A stretch of DNA of 64,000 nt from Cryptosporangium phraense (lineage in GTDB: Bacteria > Actinomycetota > Actinomycetes > Mycobacteriales > Cryptosporangiaceae), in NCBI RefSeq assembly GCF_006912135.1, contig NZ_VIRS01000008.1, positions 62,001-126,000 of the forward strand, written 5' to 3'. The notes below the pieces were generated by a model. That model did not search any database, was not told the DNA's origin, and saw nothing but the letters and a program-made list of their open reading frames with translations. The translations under genes were made by a program, and so were the position numbers. Positions 50,674 through 58,641 of the stretch are shown piece after piece. The first letter of the stretch is position 1. Every line of letters begins with the position of its first letter.

Positions 50674-50919
50674 TCAGGCCTGCGCCTGGGAGATGTAGTT
50701 CACCGCGTCGCCCACGGTCTTCAGCCCCTGGACGTCGTCGTCCGGAATCTTCACGCCGAACTTCTCCTCGGCGGCCACGACGACCTCGACCATGGACAGC
50801 GAGTCCACGTCCAGGTCGTCGGTGAACGACTTGTCGTCGGCGACGTCGTCCTTGGACACGTCGGCGATCTCCTCGAGGATCTCGGCCAGGCCGGCGCGGA
50901 TCTCGTCGTTGCTGCTCAC
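50674..50919 (-). CDS. acpP: Acyl carrier protein
   Basis: 81 residues from GTG 50919 (AGAGGAA about eleven bases ahead; an ATG in that leader is in another frame with an early stop). Four-helix ACP with the phosphopantetheine site DLDVDSLSMVEVV (Ser at ~42) and acidic KIPDDDVQGLKTVGDAVNYI. It carries the growing acyl chain between the other products of this operon. Spacing of 35 bases from fabH and four from fabF. Confidence 0.95.
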   Translation of the reverse strand: MSSNDEIRAGLAEILEEIADVSKDDVADDKSFTDDLDVDSLSMVEVVVAAEEKFGVKIPDDDVQGLKTVGDAVNYISQAQA

Positions 50920-50954
50920 AGTGAGTGCATTCCTCTCGGTGGTGGGGACCGTGC

Positions 50955-51908
50955 TCAGGGCAGAGTAATGACCTGGCCGGCGTAGGTGAGACCGCCGCCG
51001 AAGCCGAACAGCAGCGCGGGGCCGCCCGAGGGCAGCCCGCCCTCCTCGACGAGCTTCGACAGGGCCAGCGGGATCGAGGCCGAGGACGTGTTGCCGGACT
51101 CGACGATGTCCCGCGCGATCACCGCGTTCTTGGCGCCGAGGCGCTTCGCGATGTGATCGATGATGCGGACGTTCGCCTGATGCGGGATGAACGCGACCAG
51201 TTCTTCCGGGGAGACCCCGGCACGCTCGCACGCCTGCAGGGCGAACGGCGCGAGCTTCGTGGTGGCCCAGCGGAAGACCGCCTGGCCCTCCTGCCGGATG
51301 TAGCCGTCGTCGTCGACGTGCAGTACGTCGGTGCGGCCCTCGCTGCCCCACAGCACCGGCCCGATGCCGTTCTGCTCGGACGCGGTGACGACCGCCGCTC
51401 CGGCGCCGTCGGCGAACAGGATGCACGTGGTGCGGTCCTGGAAGTCCATGATGTTCGTGAGCTTCTCGGCCCCGATCACCAGCGCGGTCTTCGACGCACC
51501 GGCCAGGATCGCCTGCTGCGCGGTGGCCAGCGCGTAGCTGAAGCCCGAGCAGGCGGTGTTCAGGTCGTACGCGCCGGGCGCGTGGATGCCGAGCCGGGTC
51601 GACACCTGGCTGGCCACGTTGGGCAGGATCGTCGGCGGGGTGATCGTCGCGACGACGATCTGGTCGACCTCGGAGGCCTCGATGCCGGCGTTGGCCAGCG
51701 CCTTGCCCGCCGCCGCGGCCGACATGTCGACGACGGTCTCGTCCGGGGCGGCGAACCGCCGGGCCTTGATGCCGACGCGGTCCTGGATCCACTCGTCGTT
51801 GGTGTCGACGCCCCACTCGGTGGCCAGGTCGTCGTTGGTCACCACGCGGGTGGGCTGGTAGTGCCCCAGACCGACGATCCGGGCGCCGGGCCCGTCGGTG
51901 AAACTCAT
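50955..51908 (-). CDS. fabH: 3-oxoacyl-ACP synthase III
   Basis: 317 residues from ATG 51908 (ATGA overlap with fabD). Cys-His-Asn triad in NTACSGFSYAL (~112), IPHQANVRIID (~245) and ESGNTSSASIP (~275). It starts fatty-acid synthesis by condensing acyl-CoA with malonyl-ACP; in actinobacteria it prefers branched primers, which gives branched lipids. Length typical. Confidence 0.95.
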   Translation of the reverse strand: MSFTDGPGARIVGLGHYQPTRVVTNDDLATEWGVDTNDEWIQDRVGIKARRFAAPDETVVDMSAAAAGKALANAGIEASEVDQIVVATITPPTILPNVASQVSTRLGIHAPGAYDLNTACSGFSYALATAQQAILAGASKTALVIGAEKLTNIMDFQDRTTCILFADGAGAAVVTASEQNGIGPVLWGSEGRTDVLHVDDDGYIRQEGQAVFRWATTKLAPFALQACERAGVSPEELVAFIPHQANVRIIDHIAKRLGAKNAVIARDIVESGNTSSASIPLALSKLVEEGGLPSGGPALLFGFGGGLTYAGQVITLP

Positions 51909-52825
51909 GCATCTGCTCCGATCAGCTCAACGGCGGCCGGCAGGTCGTCGGGGGTGTTGACGGTGACGACCTGGACGCCCTTCATCGCGCGCTTGGCCAG
52001 CCCGGCCAGCGTCCCGGCGGGCGCGAGTTCGATCGCGGCGGTGACGCCGAGTTCGAGCAGGGTCGCCTGGCAGAGGTCCCAGCGGACCGACGCGGTGACC
52101 TGCTGGACGATCCGGGTGAGCGCCTGGGGGCCGTCGGCCACCGGGCTCCCGTCGAAGTTGGAGAGCAGCGTCCGGGCCGGGTCGCTGACCGCGAGACCCT
52201 CCGACGCGGCGGCCAGGCCCTGGACGGCCGGCGCCATGTACGGGGTGTGGAACGCGCCCGCGACCTGCAGCGCGATGACCCGGGCCCGGGCCGGCGGCTC
52301 CTCGGCCAGCTTGGCCAGCGCGTCCAGCGGTCCGGCGGCGACGATCTGGCCCGCGCCGTTGCGGTTGGCCGGGGTCAGGCCGAGCGCGTCCAGGCGGTCG
52401 AGGACCTCGTCCTCGACCCCGCCGAGGACCGCGCTCATGCCGGTCGGCTCGATCGCGCAGGCGGCGGCCATCTCGCGGCCGCGGACGGCCGCGAGGCCGA
52501 CCGCTCCGTCGGCCGTGAGGGCACCGGCCAGCGCCGCGGCGGTCAGCTCACCGATGCTGTGCCCGGCGACGACGCCGGCCCGCTCGACGGGCAGGAACGA
52601 GGCGACGGTCAGGCCGGCGGCGACCAGCAGCGGTTGGGTCTTGGCGGTGTCCCGGATCTCGTCGGCGTCGGCCTCGGTCCCCAGCTCGACGAGGTCGAGA
52701 CCGGTCACTTCCGAGTACTGGCCGAGCAGTGCGGACGCACGGTCGGCACCGTCCCAGCCGTGCAGCCACGGAGAGAGGAAACCTGGCTTCTGCGAGCCCT
52801 GTCCGGGGGCGAGTAGGGCGAGCAC
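51905..52825 (-). CDS. fabD: Malonyl-CoA:ACP transacylase
   Basis: 306 residues from GTG 52825, with GCGAGG about nine bases ahead. Active Ser in VAGHSIGELTAAA (~91), His in VAGAFHTPYMAP (~195) and LLAPGQGSQ at the N-terminus. It loads malonyl groups onto AcpP. First gene of fabD-fabH-acpP-fabF, with 110 bases of leader after fasR that contain GAGG-AAA-CCTC (52896-52906). Confidence 0.94.
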   Translation of the reverse strand: MLALLAPGQGSQKPGFLSPWLHGWDGADRASALLGQYSEVTGLDLVELGTEADADEIRDTAKTQPLLVAAGLTVASFLPVERAGVVAGHSIGELTAAALAGALTADGAVGLAAVRGREMAAACAIEPTGMSAVLGGVEDEVLDRLDALGLTPANRNGAGQIVAAGPLDALAKLAEEPPARARVIALQVAGAFHTPYMAPAVQGLAAASEGLAVSDPARTLLSNFDGSPVADGPQALTRIVQQVTASVRWDLCQATLLELGVTAAIELAPAGTLAGLAKRAMKGVQVVTVNTPDDLPAAVELIGADA

Positions 52826-52935
52826 GTATTGAGCCTCGCAATTCTGGGCGTGCTTTCGCGGTATGGCGAGCGACTAACTCCTACGCAGCTTTTTAGAGGA
52901 AACCTCCAATCCATGGGGGTACCCGGTGACCCGTC

Positions 52936-54105
52936 TCACGATTGGCCGTGCATTCGCCCGATCGCGAGCGCCAGCCGCAGGCTGAACGCGTCCCGGGGGT
53001 TGGTCGGGACGAGCGTGGTGATCTCCCCGATGCGTCGCAGGCGGTAACGCACGGTATTGGGGTGAACGAACAAGATCCGTGCGGTCGCTTCGAGGGCCCC
53101 GCCGCTGTCCAGGTACACCGACAGCGTCTCGACGAGCGTCGGCCCGGCCGCGTCCAGCGGCTTGTAGACGTCGGACACCAACCGGCGGCGGGCCTCGGTG
53201 TCGCCGGCCAGCACCCGCTCGGGCAGCAGGTCGGCCGCGGCCACCGGCCGGGGAGCGGCCGGCCAGGCCGCGACCGCGCGCCAGCCGGCCTCGGCGGCCC
53301 GGGCCGATTCCGGCGCCCCGGACAGCGCGGGCACCGCGTGCCCGACGACGATCGGGCCCGGCCCGAACTCGGCCAGCAGCGTCTGGGTCGCACGCACCGG
53401 GTCGTCGGCGCCGCCGAGGACGGCCACCAGCCGCTGGCCCTGGACGCCGGCCAGCACGTCGAGCCCGGCCCGGCGTCCGGTGTGCACCAGGCTGTCGACG
53501 ATCTGGTCGGAGTCCATGACCGTGGCCGAGGAAGGCGCCGTCCCGATCACCACCGAGACCGGCGACAGATCCGTCCAGCCCAGGGCGGCGGCGCGGCTGG
53601 CCAGCGCGTCGGCCGGATCGCCGCGCAGCAGGGCGTCCACCAGCAGGGCTTGGAGGCGCAGGTCCCACGCGCCGCGGGTCTCGGCCGCCCGGGCGTAGAC
53701 CTCGGCGGTCGCGAACGCGACCTCGCGGGAGTAGCGGAGGATCGCCTCACGCAGCTCGGACTCCTCGCCCGGCGCGGCGAGCTCTCCGGCCTGCTCCTCG
53801 GCCACCTCGACGGTGATCTTCACCATCGCCAGGGCCTGCTGGAGGGTCACCGAGCGGGCCATCTCGCGCGGGGCCGCGCCGAACACGTCGCCGGTCACCT
53901 TCGGACGGCTGGCCGGGCTGCGCATCCACTGGACGAGCGAGCCGATGCCGGCCTGGACGACGAGCGTCACCCAGGAGCGCTGATCGGCCGGGAGCGAACG
54001 GAACCAGGGGAGCGTGTCGTCCATCCGGGCCACGCTGCGGGTGGCCAGTGCGCCGGACGCGCGCTCGATCCGCCGGAGCGTGGCGGCGAGCGGCGTGGTG
54101 GTCAC
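52936..54105 (-). CDS. fasR: PucR-family activator of fatty-acid genes
   Basis: 389 residues if started at GTG 54105, where the conserved TPLAATLRRIERASGALA follows; an ATG at 54159 lies in the divergent promoter region. N-terminal conserved region (~1-130) with ARMDDTLPWFRSLP; a middle GGDEF-like PucR domain; C-terminal helix-turn-helix (~325-380) with ILFVHPNTVRYRLRRIGEI. In Streptomyces, FasR activates the adjacent fabD-fabH-acpP-fabF operon; synteny and sequence match. It is upstream of fabD on the same strand, so it probably controls it. Confidence 0.88.
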   Translation of the reverse strand: MTTTPLAATLRRIERASGALATRSVARMDDTLPWFRSLPADQRSWVTLVVQAGIGSLVQWMRSPASRPKVTGDVFGAAPREMARSVTLQQALAMVKITVEVAEEQAGELAAPGEESELREAILRYSREVAFATAEVYARAAETRGAWDLRLQALLVDALLRGDPADALASRAAALGWTDLSPVSVVIGTAPSSATVMDSDQIVDSLVHTGRRAGLDVLAGVQGQRLVAVLGGADDPVRATQTLLAEFGPGPIVVGHAVPALSGAPESARAAEAGWRAVAAWPAAPRPVAAADLLPERVLAGDTEARRRLVSDVYKPLDAAGPTLVETLSVYLDSGGALEATARILFVHPNTVRYRLRRIGEITTLVPTNPRDAFSLRLALAIGRMHGQS

Positions 54106-54150
54106 GGGCGAAGCGTGCCATGTCCCGGGCTCGGCGGCGAAATCGGTTAC

Positions 54151-54163
54151 ATAGAACAACTAT
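54151..54163. promoter_or_regulatory. Inverted repeat in the fasR-marR divergent gap
   Basis: ATAG-AACAA-CTAT is a 4-bp inverted repeat with a 5-base spacer in the A/T-richer stretch between the start of the MarR gene (54180) and fasR. It could be an operator for either regulator. Weak evidence on its own. Confidence 0.35.
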
Positions 54164-54179
54164 TCAGTAGGGTAGGGGC

Positions 54180-54608
54180 GTGACCACGGAGAAGCCGCTC
54201 GGTGAGGAGCTGTACGTCCGGATCGCCCGCCTGTACCGGCTGGTGTCGACGGACGTCCGGACCGGGCCGAGCGTCGCCCAGGCGCGGACGCTCGCCCGGC
54301 TGCTGGCCGACGGTCCGCAGCGGATCAGCGCGCTGGCCGCGGCCGAGCGGATGGCCCAGCCGTCGATGACCGCGCTGGTCGACCGGATGGCCAAGGCCGG
54401 CTGGGTCGAGCGCGGGTCGGACCCGACCGACGGCCGGGCCGTCACCGTGACGCTGACCGAGCGGGGAGCGGCCGAGGTCGCGGCCGTCCGCCGGGAGTCC
54501 GGCCGGGTGATGGACGAACGCCTCGCCCGCCTCCCGGACGCCGACCGGGACGCGTTGCGGGCCGCGCTGCCTGCCCTGGACGCGCTGCTGGAGACAATCA
54601 CGGCGTGA
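54180..54608 (+). CDS. MarR-family transcriptional regulator
   Basis: 142 residues from GTG 54180. Winged helix (~25-110) with ISALAAAERMAQPSMTALVD and wing DPTDGRAVTVTLTERGA, then a C-terminal dimerisation helix. Ligand unknown. Its stop overlaps the start of the hydrolase gene (GTGA), so it may regulate that gene and itself. Confidence 0.87.
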   Translation: MTTEKPLGEELYVRIARLYRLVSTDVRTGPSVAQARTLARLLADGPQRISALAAAERMAQPSMTALVDRMAKAGWVERGSDPTDGRAVTVTLTERGAAEVAAVRRESGRVMDERLARLPDADRDALRAALPALDALLETITA

Positions 54609-55381
54609 TGCGTTACGGCGACGACCCCGATCAGGTGGCCGACTTCTACCCGGCCGACGATCCGTCGGCCCTGGTGGTGTTCCTGCACGGCGGGTACTGG
54701 CGGGCGGCCTACGACCGGGAGCACGCGCGGCCGCTGGCGGTCGCGCTGGCCGAGGCCGGGTTCGCGGTGCTGCTCGCCGAGTACCGCCGGGTCGGGCGGC
54801 CGGGCGGCGGCTACCCGGGCACGTTGCTCGACGTGGCCACGCTGATCGACGTGCTCCCGGACGCGGTCGCGCCCGGGCTGCCGGTGCTGGTCGCCGGCCA
54901 CTCGGCCGGAGGCCACCTGGCACTCTGGGCCGCCGCCCGCCCGTCCCTCCCGCCGGGCGCCCCCGGCGCGCTCCCCGCACCGGGCTCCGCCGGGGCCGCG
55001 GGAGGCCCGCCGGGCTCCGCCCGGGCCGCGCGAGGCCTGGCGGGTGTGCTGGCGCTCGCGCCGGTCGCGGACCTGGCGATGGCCTCGACGCTCGGGCTCA
55101 GCAACGGCGCGACCGAGGAGTTCCTCGGCGGGACCCCGGCGGCCGTTCCCGACCGCTACGCGATCGCGGATCCGGCCGCGCTACCGCCGCCGGGCGTCCC
55201 GGTGACGATCCTGCACGGCGACGCCGACGACACCGTGCCCCTGGACGTCGCCCGCTCCTACGCCGCCGACGGCCGGGCGTCGCTGCAGGTCCTCGCCGGC
55301 TCCGAGCACTTCGGCGTGATCACACCGAGCTCGTCCGACTGGCCCCACGTCGTGGCTGCGCTGAGGGCCCTCACCCGGTAA
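54605..55381 (+). CDS. Alpha/beta hydrolase (esterase/kynurenine formamidase-like)
   Basis: 258 residues from GTG 54605 or ATG 54608. Oxyanion loop FLHGGYWRAAYDREHARPLA, nucleophile elbow AGHSAGGHLALWAAA (~97-111), Asp in HGDADDTVPLD and His in SEHFGVI make a full Ser-Asp-His triad. HGGYW with GHSAGGH recalls kynurenine formamidases and carboxylesterases. An Ala/Pro/Gly insert (~113-140) is unusual. It is translationally coupled to the MarR gene, perhaps making its substrate or ligand. Confidence 0.85.
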   Translation: MMRYGDDPDQVADFYPADDPSALVVFLHGGYWRAAYDREHARPLAVALAEAGFAVLLAEYRRVGRPGGGYPGTLLDVATLIDVLPDAVAPGLPVLVAGHSAGGHLALWAAARPSLPPGAPGALPAPGSAGAAGGPPGSARAARGLAGVLALAPVADLAMASTLGLSNGATEEFLGGTPAAVPDRYAIADPAALPPPGVPVTILHGDADDTVPLDVARSYAADGRASLQVLAGSEHFGVITPSSSDWPHVVAALRALTR

Positions 55382-55435
55382 TTCCCGGTGTGTCACATAC
55401 GTGTAATTACGTCACCAGAGTTCTACTCTGTGCAC

Positions 55436-55909
55436 ATGGCGAAGCATCGGGCGATTTGTCCCTCTCTGGTAACGGTGGCGTCGGTGTTGACGCTGTTGCT
55501 CGGCGCCGCGGTGATGGCCGAGGTGGCGATCGCGTCGGTGCCCGTCCAGCTGGTCTGGCAGCTGGCGATCGCCTGGGCGGCCTGCTCGATCGCGCTCGGC
55601 CTGCGCGAGGGACGCCGCTGGGCGCTCTACGCGGCGGCGCTGCTGGCGGTGGTCAGCCCGGGGCTGGCGCTGGCCGCCGCGGACGCGGTCGGCCCGCTGG
55701 CCGCCGCACCGTTCCTGCTGGCCCCGGCCGCGGTCGCGCTCCTCGTCCCGGAGCGTTCGGCGCGCTGGCTGCGAGGCCGCCGACCGGCCACCGGGCGAAC
55801 CCTCGTCAGCCGCCCGGTGCGGGTCCCGGCCGGCGCGTCGGCCGCGATCGCGGTCCAGAGCGACTACGCGCTCGTGGGCGTCGCTCCGGGTGGCCGCGTG
55901 AGCGGATGA
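55436..55909 (+). CDS. Small membrane protein, function unknown
   Basis: 157 residues from ATG 55436 (an in-frame earlier start lies in unlike sequence). Four hydrophobic segments with LVTVASVLTLLLGAAVMAEV, AIAWAACSIALGLREG, ALYAAALLAVVSPGLALAAA and FLLAPAAVALLVP, then a short charged tail with a Val/Ala-rich end. No family recognised. Followed by two terminator-like hairpins. Confidence 0.6.
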   Translation: MAKHRAICPSLVTVASVLTLLLGAAVMAEVAIASVPVQLVWQLAIAWAACSIALGLREGRRWALYAAALLAVVSPGLALAAADAVGPLAAAPFLLAPAAVALLVPERSARWLRGRRPATGRTLVSRPVRVPAGASAAIAVQSDYALVGVAPGGRVSG

Positions 55910-55930
55910 TCACCTCCCCGGGCTGAGGGT

Positions 55931-55990
55931 CGGTCGTTCGCGACCGGCCGGGGAGCGAAGAGGCCGGGCAGCGCTCGCGCGCTGCCCGGC
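55931..55990. terminator. Two hairpins between convergent genes
   Basis: CGGTCG-ttcg-CGACCG (55931-55946, a UUCG tetraloop) and a perfect 12-bp stem GCCGGGCAGCGC/GCGCTGCCCGGC with tetraloop tcgc (55963-55990), the second followed by ttcgtcgtt. Placement between two convergent stops supports termination. Confidence 0.75.
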
Positions 55991-56000
55991 TTCGTCGTTC

Positions 56001-56873
56001 CTAGATGTCCTTCAGGCGCGGGAGAACGCGCTCACAGATCTCGATCGTCCAGGTCGGCGGGTCGTCGGTGGCCCGGTTGCTCACCCAGACCTGCTGGACG
56101 CCGACCTTCGCGTACTCGTCCATCGCCCGCAGGAATTCGTCCTCGTCGGCGAGCGGGTCGATCCCGCTGATGATCGTCTTCTCGATCTCGGCCGGGTCGC
56201 GCCCGACGTCCGCGCAGTGCTGGTTGAGCACGTCGATCTTGCGGGCCACGGTCTCGACGTCCGGCGCGAACAGGTTGCACAGGTCGCCGTACTGCGCGAC
56301 GAGCCGGAGCGTCTTCTTCTCGCCCGACCCGCCGATCATCACCGGCGGACCTGGCTGCTGGATCGGCCGGGGCTCGCAGAGCGTCGACTCCAGCTGGTAG
56401 TGCGTGCCCTCGAACGGGCCGTCGTCGTCGCTGAACATCTGCCGGGAGATCCGCAGCGTCTCCTCCAGCCGCTCGAACCGCTCGGCCAGCGGCGGGAACG
56501 GGACGCCGAGCGACCGGTGCTCCTTCTCGTACCAGGCCGCGCCGATGCCGAACATCGCCCGCCCCTCGGAGAGCACGTCGAGCGTCGCCACGGTCTTGGC
56601 CAGCAACCCGGGGTGCCGGTAGGTGACGCCGGTGACCAGCAGGCCCAGCTTGATCCGCCGGGTGATGCCGGCCAGGAAACCCAGCCCGGTGTACCCCTCG
56701 AGCATCGGGTCGGTGGCCGGCGCGAAGGCCTCCATCTGGAACCAGTGGTCCATCAGCGTGAACGTGGACGCGCCGCCCTCGTCGGCGGCCTTGGCGGTCG
56801 CGGCCAGCAGCGGCGCGATCGCGGTGTTTCCGCCCGGGTAGGTGAAGTTCGGGTAGTGGATCGCAAGTTTCAC
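56001..56873 (-). CDS. LLM-class F420-dependent oxidoreductase
   Basis: 290 residues from GTG 56873 (overlapping the radical SAM stop, GTGA). Luciferase-like TIM barrel with AIHYPNFTYPGG, FTLMDHWFQME, GLLVTGVTYRHPGLLAKTVA, LDVLSEGRAMFGIGAAW, and PRPIQQPGPPVMIGGSGEKKT for the phosphate of F420/FMN. It reduces or oxidises an unknown substrate using F420. Coupled to the upstream radical SAM gene, which suggests shared chemistry. Confidence 0.9.
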   Translation of the reverse strand: MKLAIHYPNFTYPGGNTAIAPLLAATAKAADEGGASTFTLMDHWFQMEAFAPATDPMLEGYTGLGFLAGITRRIKLGLLVTGVTYRHPGLLAKTVATLDVLSEGRAMFGIGAAWYEKEHRSLGVPFPPLAERFERLEETLRISRQMFSDDDGPFEGTHYQLESTLCEPRPIQQPGPPVMIGGSGEKKTLRLVAQYGDLCNLFAPDVETVARKIDVLNQHCADVGRDPAEIEKTIISGIDPLADEDEFLRAMDEYAKVGVQQVWVSNRATDDPPTWTIEICERVLPRLKDI

Positions 56874-58165
56874 TGCTCGACCGTACGTCTCCGTGGGGTT
56901 CGCCTCGGATAGGCCTTGGCCGTTTCGGCCAGCTGCGTCGCGTGCTCGGCCTGACGGCGCCAGTGGCCGTAGAGTGCCCCGCTCGCGGCCAGCTGATCGA
57001 TCGTCGTGATCGTCTCGGCGGCGACGAACGCCGGCTCGGCGTCCCGCCAGGGTGTGCCGGGCAGCGGCATGAACGTGTGCGCGTGCACCCGCCCGCCCAG
57101 CGCGGCGACCTCCCGGGCCAGCGTCAGCGACGCGTCGGCGTCCGCGGACGACTCCCCGGGCATCCCGAACAGGAAGTCCACGTTGGGCCGGAAGCCGGCC
57201 TCGGCGGCGATCCGTACCGCGTCGAGCACCGGCCCGGCCCCGTGCCCCCGTCGCGACGCGGCCAGCATCCGGTCGGAGCCGGACTGGGCCCCGATGATGA
57301 TGTTGTCGTTGCTCACGTACTTCCGCAGCATCCGCATCGCCTCGGGCGTCACGTGCTCGGGCCGGATCTCGGACGGGAACGAGCCGAAGAACAGCCGCCC
57401 GTGCGACGGCAGCTCGGCCCGCACGGTGCCCAGCAGCTCCTCCACCGCGTCGAGGTCGGGCTCCTCGGTCTGGGTGCCGTACGAGAGCGACGTCGGGGTG
57501 GTGAACCGGACGTCCTTCATCCCGTCGGCCACCATCGCCCGCACGTGCCAGCGGACGTTCTCGACGCTCCGATGCCGGAACCGGGCCGAGAACATGAACG
57601 GCGTCTGGCAGAACTTGCAGGCGTAGATGCAGCCCCGGGTCAGCTCGATCGGCCCGTACTTGTGGTGGCGCAGCGAGAACGAGCCGAACGCGTCGAGTTC
57701 GCGGGTGATCGCCGGGCCGGTCCGCAGCGCGACCCCGTCGGAATCGCGCACGGCCAGACCGCGCACGCCGGTCAGCGAATCGCCGGCGTCGACCAGCCGG
57801 AGCAGCGTGGTCTCGCCCTCGCCGATCGCGGCCACGTCCCAGCCCGCGTCCAGCACCTGCTGCGGCTCGGCCGTCGCGTGCACGCCCCCGGCGACGTGCA
57901 GCACCCGGTCGTCGTCCACCAGCGTCCGGATGGTGGCGAGCTCGACCGCGAGGGCCGGGGCGTCCGGAGAGTAGAAGGACCAGAGGACCAGCACGCGGTC
58001 GGCCGTCCGCAGGCCCTCGGCGATCGCCGAGGCGGTCGCCTCCGGCGACGTCGCGAACGCGACGGTGAACGGCGTGTCCGGAGGCTCGGCCTCCAGCGCG
58101 CCGAGCAGCGCGTGGTGACCGTAGGTGTTGGCCTTCCGGTACCGCAGGACGAGGGCGACGCTCAC
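56870..58165 (-). CDS. B12-binding radical SAM protein (MJ_1487-like)
   Basis: 431 residues from GTG 58165. The N-terminal ~130 residues form a Rossmann-like B12-binding-type domain with VLWSFYSPDAPALAVELA, HVAGGVHATAEPQQVLD and IGEGETTLLRLVD; the radical SAM core follows with ELTRGCIYACKFCQTPF (CX3CX2C, ~170-186), NIIIGAQSGSDRML and FLFGMPGESSADAD. From memory this is the MJ_1487-type family, best known from methanogenic archaea. It would use SAM, a 4Fe-4S cluster and perhaps cobalamin; substrate unknown. Overlaps the LLM gene by four bases. Confidence 0.85.
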   Translation of the reverse strand: MSVALVLRYRKANTYGHHALLGALEAEPPDTPFTVAFATSPEATASAIAEGLRTADRVLVLWSFYSPDAPALAVELATIRTLVDDDRVLHVAGGVHATAEPQQVLDAGWDVAAIGEGETTLLRLVDAGDSLTGVRGLAVRDSDGVALRTGPAITRELDAFGSFSLRHHKYGPIELTRGCIYACKFCQTPFMFSARFRHRSVENVRWHVRAMVADGMKDVRFTTPTSLSYGTQTEEPDLDAVEELLGTVRAELPSHGRLFFGSFPSEIRPEHVTPEAMRMLRKYVSNDNIIIGAQSGSDRMLAASRRGHGAGPVLDAVRIAAEAGFRPNVDFLFGMPGESSADADASLTLAREVAALGGRVHAHTFMPLPGTPWRDAEPAFVAAETITTIDQLAASGALYGHWRRQAEHATQLAETAKAYPRRTPRRRTVEQ

Positions 58166-58178
58166 CCGCCCATTGTCC

Positions 58179-58490
58179 CTAAGGGAGGGGAGGCGGCGCG
58201 GCTCCGGGGCGCTGGGTGGGGACGACGACGCCGGGCGGCGGGCCCGGGGGCGCGTCCTGGGCCGACGGCGGACGCTCCGGCGCGACGTTCCACGTGACGG
58301 TCACCGAGACCGGAGCCCGGGTACCGGGCGACGGTAGGTCGTAGGTGACGTCGACGCGATCCGGACGGCCGGGCGCGCCGCTGCAGACGCACTCGGCGAG
58401 CCAGGTACCGGACGGCGTCCGGTCCGGACCGTCCGCCGGGGAGTTGATGGTGACCGTTGTTCCGTCGGGCAGTCGGACCTGATCGGGCAC
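58179..58490 (-). CDS. Small Pro-rich protein, function unknown
   Basis: 103 residues; GGGAGG eight bases before GTG 58490. N-terminal half has RLPDGTTVTINSPADG and ECVCSGAPGRPDRVDVTYDL, then PVSVTVTWNVAPER with a beta-rich look, and the C-terminal 35 residues are mostly Pro/Gly. Two Cys (CVC) at ~34-36. No signal peptide. Lies 13 bases upstream of the radical SAM gene on the same strand, so a shared transcript is plausible; no family known to me. Confidence 0.6.
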   Translation of the reverse strand: MPDQVRLPDGTTVTINSPADGPDRTPSGTWLAECVCSGAPGRPDRVDVTYDLPSPGTRAPVSVTVTWNVAPERPPSAQDAPPGPPPGVVVPTQRPGAAPPPLP

Positions 58491-58641
58491 GAGGGATCGC
58501 CTCCCTTTTCGGTGGCTGGGGGGAATCGCGCGCTGATCCTGGGTTACCCCCTCGACCAGCCCCTGAATCGAGACCTGTAGGCCCGTGGGCTTACGCCTGC
58601 GGGCCGCTGTGCGCGCGCCGGGTCCTGGCTACCGTGGCCGG

